Below are positions 17,372 through 24,577 of a DNA stretch of 42,509 nt, piece after piece. Made by a program: the position numbers and the translations under genes. Origin of the DNA: Akkermansia muciniphila (GTDB taxonomy: Bacteria; Verrucomicrobiota; Verrucomicrobiia; Verrucomicrobiales; V1-33); NCBI GenBank assembly GCA_945861415.1, contig CAMAUV010000038.1, positions 1 through 42,509 on the forward strand, in the 5' to 3' direction. Numbering within the stretch: position 1 is the stretch's first letter; each line of letters begins with the position of its first letter. Below the pieces are notes generated by a model. It did no database searches and had not been told where the DNA came from. It saw nothing but the letters and a program-made list of their open reading frames with translations.

Positions 17372-18274
17372 TCACGGGACTGCTACCACCCGCTCGAGTC
17401 TTGGAGGCAGTCCATCTTCTGGGGCCAGCCCCAGCTGGCGCTCGACATAGAGACGCATGGCCTCCCGCACGCTCAGCCTCAGCATTCCGTCCTTCATACC
17501 ATACTCCATCATCACAGCCGCCTTCTGCTCTTCCGAAAGGGACGCTGCGGGGCGCACCGTCAGCAGGGACATGGCGTCCCACTGGACGTCCACCGAGGGC
17601 AGAGCTTCGCCCGTCACCGGCCAGTCCGCCTCCGCAATTCGCCCGAGGGTAAAGTCACGATAGTCCCGGTTTTTTGCACACCAAGCTCTGACGTGCCAGC
17701 GGTGGCCACTGTGGGCCAGCGCGTGGGGCTGAATCCATCGCCATTCGTCTGAATTTCCGTGCAGCGACATGTAGCGCAACCTCAACCGGTGGCGGTGCAT
17801 TATCGCCTGAAAAACCCGGCGCTCCACCTCCGCCACCGCCCTGCGCTCGGGCAAAACCACCCATTCTACCGCCCTGCTGCGGCTCGCTTCCGCTGCGCTA
17901 GTGAACGGTAGGCGACCCGCTTCCAGAAACAGTCCCACCGCATCCTCGATGCGGCTCTCCTGCAATACTTGCTTCATCCCTGACTGGCCTTCATAGCGCT
18001 TTCTGGAAGTGGAATAGGCCAGCGCTCCCGGATTGATTTCTAGATACTTCTGAAAATCCGCCGATACCTGCGCCGAGCCTTTTCCGAATACCTCCATCAG
18101 GTCGGACCGCTGCACCCAGCCACGCCAATACGCGGCCCGTTCAATGAATCGAAGCCGCTCCTGCACGGCCCACTGCTCCGGATTACTTTTGTTTCCCATA
18201 TAAAAAAACGATTGACGAGTTGGAGTGTTTGGATAATTAACGAGAATATAAACACGACTAATCAGTGTTTCCAT
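17372..18274 (-). CDS. WYL-domain transcriptional regulator, BrxR/CapW-like
   Basis: A 300-residue regulator. The start at 18274 has AAGGAG 9 nt upstream on the - strand (18285-18290 region); a later ATG at 18199 (MGNKSNPEQW) is the main alternative. The N-terminal winged-helix part reads QERLRFIERAAYWRGWVQRSDL, then QVSADFQKYLEINPGALAYS, and is followed by the WYL domain (RLRLRYMSLHGNSDEWRWI, PHALAHSGHRWHVRAWC, YRDFTLGRI) and a short C-terminal domain. This is the pattern of BrxR/CapW proteins, dimeric repressors that control BREX, CBASS and other anti-phage loci. No such defence operon is visible; the nearest partner is the divergent vWA gene 222 nt away. Regulation of that gene, or of itself, is inference. 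The 3' end abuts an IS5 remnant. Confidence 0.8.
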   Translation of the reverse strand: METLISRVYILVNYPNTPTRQSFFYMGNKSNPEQWAVQERLRFIERAAYWRGWVQRSDLMEVFGKGSAQVSADFQKYLEINPGALAYSTSRKRYEGQSGMKQVLQESRIEDAVGLFLEAGRLPFTSAAEASRSRAVEWVVLPERRAVAEVERRVFQAIMHRHRLRLRYMSLHGNSDEWRWIQPHALAHSGHRWHVRAWCAKNRDYRDFTLGRIAEADWPVTGEALPSVDVQWDAMSLLTVRPAASLSEEQKAAVMMEYGMKDGMLRLSVREAMRLYVERQLGLAPEDGLPPRLERVVAVP

Positions 18275-18292
18275 CAGTATTATCTCCTTAAA

Positions 18293-18472
18293 ATGAAAAG
18301 TCAAGTCCTGCGAATTAAATCCACCATCGTTGCGCGCCAGCTTCTGCCTCTGCGCGTCAATGCCCCATGCACAGTCCGGCTGCAACGACCCCGGACCGCC
18401 CCCAGTCCGCTTGAAGGATTGGAATCCGCTCCCGGAACACTGCCGGCCTCGCTGCTTGATTTCATCCGCTGA
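18293..18472 (+). CDS. Possible small ORF between the WYL and vWA genes
   Basis: A 59-codon frame (MKSQVLRIKSTIVARQ to ASLLDFIR) fills most of the divergent intergenic space and ends 24 nt before the vWA gene. It has no ribosome binding site and I recognise no family. Its C-terminal half (APSPLEGLESAPGTLPASLL) reads like protein, but it may be chance. The same interval must hold the promoters of both flanking genes. Confidence 0.2.
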   Translation: MKSQVLRIKSTIVARQLLPLRVNAPCTVRLQRPRTAPSPLEGLESAPGTLPASLLDFIR

Positions 18473-18496
18473 CTTCACCACCAGACCACCACACCC

Positions 18497-19096
18497 ATGA
18501 GCGTTGACACACCCTTCATTCCACTTACCGAAATTGCCGTCATCCTGGACCGTTCCGGCTCAATGAATTCCATCGCGACCGATGCTATCGGCGGATTCAA
18601 CGCGTTCCTCGCCGTGCAGCGGCGGGAACCCGGAGGGGAGGCCCGGATCAGCCTCGTGCTATTCGACGACCAGTATGAAGTTCCTCTCAAATCCGTACCC
18701 CTCGCCGAGGCACCAGATCTTACCGGGACAACCTACATTCCGCTGGGCAGCACTGCTCTGCTGGATGCGATCGGCCGGACCTTGAAGAAAATGACCAGTT
18801 CCTTCGCCGCCCGTCCCGCGGCGCGGCGACCGGGGAGAGTAATCATCCCCATTCTCACCGACGGCGAGGAAAATGCCAGCCGACACTATTCCCTGCCCCA
18901 TGCCGCGGATTTGATTAGCGAAAAGCGCGCTCAGGGTTGGGAGTTTGTATTCCTCGCGGCCAACCAGGACGCTTTCGCCGCCGCCGGGGCTCTGAACATT
19001 CCCCGTGAAGACGCGGCGGCCTTTGCGGCGGACGCGGCGGGAACAAAAGCCGTCTTCCAAGAAATGTCCACACGGGTCGCCGAAAAGCGCCGCTAA
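18497..19096 (+). CDS. von Willebrand factor A domain protein
   Basis: A 199-residue single-domain vWA protein with no signal peptide or membrane segment, so cytoplasmic. The metal-ion-dependent adhesion site is complete: DRSGSMN at 18-24 (DxSxS), the threonine loop around STALLDAIG, and LTDGEENASR for the last aspartate. FNAFLAVQRREPGGEARISLVLFDDQYE without its last residues, and WEFVFLAANQDAF, match a compact vWA family found in bacteria and phages that probably binds a partner through Mg2+. It is divergent from the BrxR/CapW-like regulator and followed by a strong hairpin, so it is probably transcribed alone. Partner and role are unknown. Confidence 0.82.
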   Translation: MSVDTPFIPLTEIAVILDRSGSMNSIATDAIGGFNAFLAVQRREPGGEARISLVLFDDQYEVPLKSVPLAEAPDLTGTTYIPLGSTALLDAIGRTLKKMTSSFAARPAARRPGRVIIPILTDGEENASRHYSLPHAADLISEKRAQGWEFVFLAANQDAFAAAGALNIPREDAAAFAADAAGTKAVFQEMSTRVAEKRR

Positions 19097-19146
19097 TTTT
19101 GCCTCGCTCATAGTGCAGTGATGCAGGGAAACGGAACTCGGGTTCC

Positions 19147-19184
19147 GGTGCCGGGCGGTTTTTGTTGTTTATCCGCCCGGCACC
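19147..19184 (+). terminator. Hairpin terminator after the vWA gene
   Basis: A perfect 12-bp inverted repeat (GGTGCCGGGCGG at 19147-19158, CCGCCCGGCACC at 19173-19184) encloses a T-rich 14-nt loop. It lies 50 nt after the vWA stop codon. The tail is only weakly T-rich. The remaining 140 nt to the next gene are AT-richer and probably contain the ABC transporter promoter, though I could not pick convincing boxes. Confidence 0.65.
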
Positions 19185-19325
19185 TTAGTTTCGCGTAAAA
19201 GCCAAGCCCAGATCCCTAATAACCTAGAAGTTAACATAAAAATGCAGACGGTTTAATTCATATCTCTCGGCACTCAAAGGCTCTCCCTTGCGCTACTCCT
19301 TACGAGGGGCGTTCGTATGTAAACT

Positions 19326-20006
19326 ATGTCCGCCGCACTCCTCGAAGTCTCCTCCGTTCACAAATCCTACGACGGATGTGAGGTGTTGCGCGGCGTGACG
19401 CTCACCCTGCCCGCCGGCGAACGCCTCGCTCTCATGGGGCCATCGGGCTCGGGAAAGACCACCCTGCTCAACTGCCTCGGCGGCATCGACCGGGCAGACT
19501 CCGGCAAAGTCCTCTTTGATGGCACCGACCTAGGGGCGCTTACCATGGACGGCCTGGCAGCGGTGCGCCGCAGCCGGGTGGGCAGCATTTTTCAATTCTT
19601 CCATCTCCTGCCAACGCTCACGGCCGCAGAGAACGTCGAGTTTCCTCTCCAACTGGCAGGCATGCCGACCGCCAGCCGCAAAGCCCGGGTGAACGCGCTA
19701 CTCGAGCGCACCGGCATCGCCCACCGCGCCAATGCCCTGCCCTCCCAGCTCAGCGGCGGCGAAATGCAGCGCGTGGCCATTTCCCGCGCGCTCGTCAACC
19801 GACCAGCGCTTTTGCTTGCCGACGAACCCACGGGAAATCTCGACAGCGCCAGCGGGGCCTCCGTGCTCGATTTGCTGGAGGAATTGTCGGAGGAATTTCA
19901 CACGTCGCTCGTGCTGGTGACGCACAGCACCGAAGCCACGCGCATCTGTCACCGGACCATCCATCTGAAGGACGGCGTCATCGTCGCGGAGGACCGGCGG
20001 GCATGA
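19326..20006 (+). CDS. ABC transporter ATP-binding protein, LolD/MacB type
   Basis: A 226-residue ATPase of the family that partners FtsX-like permeases. Walker A is GPSGSGKTT (38-46), the Q-loop region is [20 protein letters not shown], the signature is [15 protein letters not shown], and Walker B is [13 protein letters not shown]. The motif ending ENVEFPL, with the GNLDS after Walker B, is typical of LolD, MacB and FtsE relatives. Its last codons overlap the permease start by four bases (ATGA, 20003-20006), which implies translational coupling and one complex. Likely a mechanotransmission or lipoprotein/lipid-related transporter rather than a classical importer; the substrate cannot be read. 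Confidence 0.92.
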   Translation: MSAALLEVSSVHKSYDGCEVLRGVTLTLPAGERLALMGPSGSGKTTLLNCLGGIDRADSGKVLFDGTDLGALTMDGLAAVRRSRVGSIFQFFHLLPTLTAAENVEFPLQLAGMPTASRKARVNALLERTGIAHRANALPSQLSGGEMQRVAISRALVNRPALLLADEPTGNLDSASGASVLDLLEELSEEFHTSLVLVTHSTEATRICHRTIHLKDGVIVAEDRRA

Positions 20007-22594
20007 CGCGTCTTTTGTTGAAGCTGTTTTCGTGGCGTCATGCGCGGCTGGCACCGCGCACTACCCTGCTGCTGGTCCTCATCCTCGCGGTCGGCGTGGC
20101 CTCCTACTTCTCCGTGCGGCTAGCCAACCGCGCGGCACAGACCGGATTCAATCAATTTTCCAACCTACTCACCGTCCAGAGCGATTGGATCATTACGCCG
20201 CCTGCGGGCCGTTTACCGGACAGCGTAGTGCCGGAAATTCGTGCCGCCCTCGGCTCCGTCCCTGCTGTGATAATTCCGGCGCTGGAAACCACAGGAACAG
20301 AGCCACGCCCTCCCGGCTCAGAGGCGGATCTCGGCCAGCACCGCCCCACATTCACCATCACAGGACTCGATCTGGCAAGCCTATGGCAAAGTTCAGCCGC
20401 CGCAGGACTCAGCGGCAAAATCGACTGGAGTCTCACCGCCGCCCTGCATCCGCGGGCCGTCTTTATTCCCGCCGCTCACGCGCAGGGCGCTTCACTGAAG
20501 CCCGGCAGCGTCTTCCCCCTCGTCGTGGATGATGCGGTAGTTGAGTTTCAGATCGCCGGCGTTCTCCCGCAAACGGCAGATGGCATCGAGATACCGCCCA
20601 ACATGATGTTTATGGAGTTGGCCAAACTCCAGACCCTGACCGACCGGGCCCGGATGCTGGACCGCGTTGAGTTTGTGATCCCCTCTGGGCCACGGCAGGA
20701 GGAATACCGCGCGGAAGTGCGCCGCGTGCTGGACCGCATCGCTGCCGGACGCTGGGTCACCGCTTCTCCCAACGAACGCAGGGACAGCGTGCAGACCATG
20801 ACCCGGGCATTCAGTCTAAATCTGACCATCCTCTCGCTGCTCGCCATGTTGGTGGGGCTCTACCTCATCTTCCAGGCGCTTGATGGTGCTGTGGTGCGGC
20901 GGCGTGAGGAGATTGCCATCCTGCGCTCGTTGGGCGTCACCGCATCCGCGATCCGGCGCGCATGGCTGGCGGAGGCGGCCCTGCTGGGCCTCGCGGGCGG
21001 CGTGCTCGGCGGGCTCATGGGATGGGGCGCCGCGCAATGGACCATAGTGGCCGTGGGCCGAACGGTGAATACGCTTTACCACTCCGTCAGCGCGCAGTCC
21101 GCCAGCCTTCATGCGGGGGAATTCGCCGCTGCCATCGCGCTTGGTTGCTGTGCCGGGATTCTCGCTGGATGGTATCCGGCACGCAATGCAGCCCTAACAC
21201 CTCCAGCTCAGATCCTGCGCCGACACAGCATCGCGGGCACTACCGGCGGGAAGCGCAGCGCACTCTTTGCCCTCATCCTGCTTCTGCTGGCCGCAGGTGC
21301 CGCCTTGCTGCCGCCGCTGCGCTTTGCCGATGGCGGGCGCATCGCGGCGGGTGGTTATCTATCGGCGCTTCTAGCCATTCTGGGCGGCGGCCTGCTCTGC
21401 GGTCCTGCCCTGCGCGCTACTGCCCGCCTGCTGAGCCCTCTGGCAGAAAGGAGCGCAATCCTCCGCATCGCCCTCAGCCAACTCCGGTCCGCCACCAGCC
21501 GCCACCGCACCGCCGCCGCCGGGTTGCTCTGCGCCACCGCCATGACCGCCGGCATGGCGGTCATGATCTCCAGTTTCGACCACACCATGCGCTCATGGAT
21601 TGAGCGATCCTTCCTGGCCGATCTCTACATTTCCAGCGACGGCGCACAGAGTGCGTCATCTCAAAACCGCATCGCTCCTGCCACCACCAAAAGCCTGCTC
21701 GCCATGCCGGGCGCCGGCGATGCCAATGTCATCCACGCGATGCCCGTCGAGATCGGGGAGAAGAGCACCATTCTAGCCGCCGGCAGCACCTCCTTCATCC
21801 GTGATCACGAAACCCTTCAGTGGCTTCTAGAACCGGATAGCGATGCCATCTTCGACCCCACAAAAAGCTCTAAACTCTGCCTCGTTAGCGAAGCCTTCAC
21901 CGAGCGCTTTGGACTCACCCGCGGCGACACCCTTGAACTGCCCACACCCGCCGGACCGCAGCACCTGCGCATCACCGGTGTCTTCTCCGACTACGGCAAT
22001 GAGCGCGGCACCCTCGTCATCGATCGCGATCACTTCATCCGGTGGTATACCGATGAAATGGCCGCCAGCATCATCCTCTACTGCCAGCCCGGACACGATC
22101 CCGCCGCCATGCGCGCCGAAATCCTTCGCAGGTATCCCGGGCTGACTGTATTCACCAACGCCACGCTGCGGGCACAAATCCTCAAAATCTTCCAGCAGTC
22201 CTTCCGTATCACATGGGCCATGGAAATCATCGGCCTACTCGTAGCCGTAGCCGGCGTGGCCCTATCCATGGCCAGCATGCTCATCGAGCGGCGCAGCGAA
22301 CTCACCACCCTGCGTTCCATGGGCATGACGCACCGGGAAATCGCGCGAGCCTCCGCAGCGGAAGGCGCCGGCATCGCTATCAGCGGCCTGCTGCCCGGCA
22401 CCCTGCTGTGCCTTGCGCTCGGCTGGCTGCTCATCCGGGTCATCAACAAACAGACCTTCGGCTGGACCCTCATTTTCACCATCCCGTGGTGGCAACTCGC
22501 CGCCTTCGCCGCCCTCATCATCGCCAGCGCCGCCGCCGCTGGTTGGTGGGCCGGCCGCCGCGCCGCCAAACTGCCCGCAGACCGGGAGGAGTGA
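20003..22594 (+). CDS. FtsX-like ABC permease
   Basis: An 863-residue permease with two FtsX cores. A first membrane segment lies near 20-40. A large periplasmic domain follows, then a three-helix FtsX block from about 275 (LTILSLLAMLVGLYLIF, with the coupling-like EEIAILRSLGVT) and a further hydrophobic pair. A second periplasmic domain (about 530-725) is followed by the last FtsX block (MEIIGLLVAVAGVALSMASM, with RRSELTTLRSMGMTHREIARA). The size and duplicated layout resemble AttF/AttG-like or LolCE-fusion permeases, so one chain may supply both halves of the channel. It is coupled to the upstream ATPase by a 4-nt overlap. No outer-membrane partner gene is adjacent. Confidence 0.9.
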   Translation: MTRLLLKLFSWRHARLAPRTTLLLVLILAVGVASYFSVRLANRAAQTGFNQFSNLLTVQSDWIITPPAGRLPDSVVPEIRAALGSVPAVIIPALETTGTEPRPPGSEADLGQHRPTFTITGLDLASLWQSSAAAGLSGKIDWSLTAALHPRAVFIPAAHAQGASLKPGSVFPLVVDDAVVEFQIAGVLPQTADGIEIPPNMMFMELAKLQTLTDRARMLDRVEFVIPSGPRQEEYRAEVRRVLDRIAAGRWVTASPNERRDSVQTMTRAFSLNLTILSLLAMLVGLYLIFQALDGAVVRRREEIAILRSLGVTASAIRRAWLAEAALLGLAGGVLGGLMGWGAAQWTIVAVGRTVNTLYHSVSAQSASLHAGEFAAAIALGCCAGILAGWYPARNAALTPPAQILRRHSIAGTTGGKRSALFALILLLLAAGAALLPPLRFADGGRIAAGGYLSALLAILGGGLLCGPALRATARLLSPLAERSAILRIALSQLRSATSRHRTAAAGLLCATAMTAGMAVMISSFDHTMRSWIERSFLADLYISSDGAQSASSQNRIAPATTKSLLAMPGAGDANVIHAMPVEIGEKSTILAAGSTSFIRDHETLQWLLEPDSDAIFDPTKSSKLCLVSEAFTERFGLTRGDTLELPTPAGPQHLRITGVFSDYGNERGTLVIDRDHFIRWYTDEMAASIILYCQPGHDPAAMRAEILRRYPGLTVFTNATLRAQILKIFQQSFRITWAMEIIGLLVAVAGVALSMASMLIERRSELTTLRSMGMTHREIARASAAEGAGIAISGLLPGTLLCLALGWLLIRVINKQTFGWTLIFTIPWWQLAAFAALIIASAAAAGWWAGRRAAKLPADREE

Positions 22595-22671
22595 GTCTCG
22601 GTGCAGCATCGGGCGCCACCTTGTGGTAGTTTTTGGCGGGGTGGGTTGGTTTCGGCTATGTCGCTCCTCTA

Positions 22672-22701
22672 TCAATCACCGACAGCAGTGTCGGTGATTG
22701 A
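22672..22701. terminator. Perfect hairpin after the ABC permease gene
   Basis: A 13-bp perfect inverted repeat, TCAATCACCGACA (22672-22684) and TGTCGGTGATTGA (22689-22701), has a 4-nt loop. It lies 77 nt after the permease stop codon and has no T run after it. It could be a terminator or processing hairpin, or a dyad operator for a gene starting downstream. Confidence 0.5.
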
Positions 22702-22722
22702 GTATCCTTATCTCTTACAGTG

Positions 22723-22906
22723 ATGTCTGGAAATTACGGGCTCATAGAAAAGTTGCAGGCTCTGGGTGCTGATTTCCGCGCAGTGCGCACGTAAACCTAA
22801 ACTAGTTCAGGATGATCCACCGGATCCGGAAAATGATGGGGTGCAGGAAATTCCCGGGGGCCGAATCAAGCGGGTAAAAGTTAACCGGGAACTTACGACG
22901 CGATAA
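22723..22906 (+). pseudogene. Possible small frameshifted gene upstream of obgE
   Basis: One frame runs from ATG 22723 to TAA 22792-22794 (SGNYGLIEKLQALGADFRAVR). The next frame is open from at least 22766 to TAA 22904-22906 and continues with protein-like sequence (KPKLVQDDPPDPENDG, then GGRIKRVKVNRE). A single-base shift near 22789 would join them into about 61 residues. I recognise no family. It could be a broken small gene, a GTG-started small gene from 22766, or chance. The rest of 22595-22967 shows only the hairpin and the obgE ribosome binding site. Confidence 0.3.
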
Positions 22907-22967
22907 TCCCCGCCAGAGTATCTTCCCTTGCAGCGGCGGGCGCGTGAGTGAGCGGAGAGGAAGTATT

Positions 22968-24080
22968 ATGTTTATTGATCACATTCGAGTTCATGCACGG
23001 GCCGGCCACGGGGGCGACGGCTCCGTTTCCTTTCGCCGGGAGAAGTTCATCCCACGCGGCGGGCCGGACGGAGGCGATGGCGGACGCGGTGGCTCTGTCA
23101 TGCTCCGCGTGGACAGTCATACGGACAGCCTGCGCGAGTTCTTCTTCAATCCCAACCTTAAGGCGGAACACGGTGCCAAGGGCGCGGGACGCCTGAAGAG
23201 CGGGCGCAGCGGAGAAGATAAGGTCTTCCGGGTGCCTCAGGGCACTCTTGTTTACCGGGAGAAATCCGGCGAAGGCGTCCCGGAGGCCGGAGATGACTTT
23301 CTCGTCGATGAAGAGGAGGAGGCCGCCACCGAGCGCCGCCAACTCAAGGACCGCACAGGTGAAGATGGCGACCTCGAACTCATCGCGGATCTGACAGAAC
23401 TGGGGCAGGAGTTCGCGATCTGCCGCGGCGGCCGCGGTGGGAAGGGCAATGATAACTTCAAAACTGCAACGCACCAGACACCCTACGAATTCACTGAAGG
23501 CGAACGCGGTGAAGAAGGCAACTTTTACCTCGAAGTACGCCAGATTGCAGACGCCGGATTCGTCGGATTTCCGAATGCCGGAAAGTCCTCGCTGCTGAGC
23601 GTCCTGAGCGCGGCGAAACCCAAGATCGCGCCTTATCCGTTCACCACGCTGCATCCGCTGGTGGGCGTGATCGAGTATCCGGAATTTAAGCGCGTGATCC
23701 TCGCGGATATCCCCGGCCTCATTGAGGGAGCGCATGAAAATGTTGGGCTGGGTCATGAGTTTCTGCGGCACATCATGCGGTGCCGCATTCTGCTTTTCGC
23801 GGTCGATGCCGCTGGCAGTGAAGGCCGCGATCCGTGCGAAGACATCGCGACGCTCCGCACGGAGGTCTCGCTCTACGATTCCCTGCTCGCTAAACGCCCG
23901 TGGCTCATCGTGGCCAACAAGATGGACCTGCCGGAGGCGCAGGAAAACATCGCCCACATCAAAGCGAGGTTCCCGCGTATCAAAATCATCCCAGTTTCCG
24001 CGCACGATGGTTCCGGACTGGACGCGTTGAAGTCCGAGCTGCATAAGCGGGTGCATGGCAGCGCGCCGAAAAAAGCCTGA
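22968..24080 (+). CDS. obgE: Obg family GTPase (ribosome assembly)
   Basis: A 370-residue Obg/CgtA GTPase, which acts in late assembly of the large ribosomal subunit. The start at 22968 follows GGAGAGGAAG (22954-22963). The glycine-rich Obg fold fills about 1-190 (ARAGHGGDGSVSFRREK, GGPDGGDGGRGGSV, CRGGRGGKGNDNF). The G domain has G1 GFPNAGKSS (200-208), switch/G3 DIPGLIEGAHENVGLG, and G4 NKMDL. It lacks the C-terminal OCT domain found in some members. An acidic insertion (about residues 97-138, including VDEEEEAA) lengthens the Obg domain compared with the usual short turn before DLTELGQEF. The usual neighbours rplU and rpmA are not adjacent. Confidence 0.95.
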   Translation: MFIDHIRVHARAGHGGDGSVSFRREKFIPRGGPDGGDGGRGGSVMLRVDSHTDSLREFFFNPNLKAEHGAKGAGRLKSGRSGEDKVFRVPQGTLVYREKSGEGVPEAGDDFLVDEEEEAATERRQLKDRTGEDGDLELIADLTELGQEFAICRGGRGGKGNDNFKTATHQTPYEFTEGERGEEGNFYLEVRQIADAGFVGFPNAGKSSLLSVLSAAKPKIAPYPFTTLHPLVGVIEYPEFKRVILADIPGLIEGAHENVGLGHEFLRHIMRCRILLFAVDAAGSEGRDPCEDIATLRTEVSLYDSLLAKRPWLIVANKMDLPEAQENIAHIKARFPRIKIIPVSAHDGSGLDALKSELHKRVHGSAPKKA

Positions 24081-24093
24081 ACCCGCCAGCCGC

Positions 24094-24507
24094 GACCGTC
24101 TAACGCCGGAATGCCGGTCGTGGAACATGTCGCGCATTCGCAGCGCAGAAACAAAGCCCTAACGCATCGTCCGGCGGTTACTGACCGCGCTCGGCACACG
24201 CTACCGCCTGCAGAGGCGCGATCTGCCGGGGAAACCGGACATCGTGATACCGGGTCGGCGTCTCATCGTGTTTGTTCACGGCTGTGTCTGGCATCAGCAT
24301 CCCGGCTGCCGGGAGGCGACCATGCCATCCAGAAACCGTGCCTTTTGGCAGGAGAAACTGAACGGCAATACCGCACGGGACACGAAGCATCTGCGGGAAT
24401 TGAAACGCGACGGATGGCGCGTGGCCGTGGTCTGGGAGTGAGAGACCCGCCACGAGGAGAAACTCACGAGCAGGATGGCGCGTCTGCTCGCAGCGAAAAA
24501 GTCCTGA
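24094..24507 (+). pseudogene. vsr: Broken very-short-patch repair endonuclease (vsr)
   Basis: One continuous frame spells a Vsr endonuclease: DRLTPECRSWNMSRIRSAE, then KP, a TAA stop (24160-24162), RRLLTALGTRYRLQRRDLP, GKPDIVIPGRRLIVFVHGC, VWHQHPGC, NTARDTKHLRELKRDGWRV and VVWE. A TGA (24439-24441) follows, and then ETRHEEKLTSRMARLL to a final TGA (24505-24507). Vsr nicks 5' of the T in T:G mismatches arising at Dcm-type methylated cytosines. The second stop falls where family members have the cysteine of VWEC, one of the zinc ligands. No start codon is evident near 24094. Two nonsense codons in an otherwise well-kept frame indicate a recent pseudogene. No cytosine methyltransferase gene lies nearby. 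Confidence 0.85.
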
Positions 24508-24577
24508 CTGGCGCGGCGCAAGGCATGGCTTGCGTGCAGTCGTGATGGCGTTATGTCGTTATGGCCATGAACTTTTT

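Noticed and set aside
22893..24137. Long - strand open frame (414 codons) opposite obgE
   Set aside because: Antisense shadow of an unmistakable Obg GTPase.
24439..24441. TGA at the conserved cysteine of vsr as a selenocysteine or reassigned codon
   Set aside because: A second stop (TAA, 24160-24162) lies upstream in the same frame, no SECIS-like hairpin was evident, and other genes here use TGA as stop.
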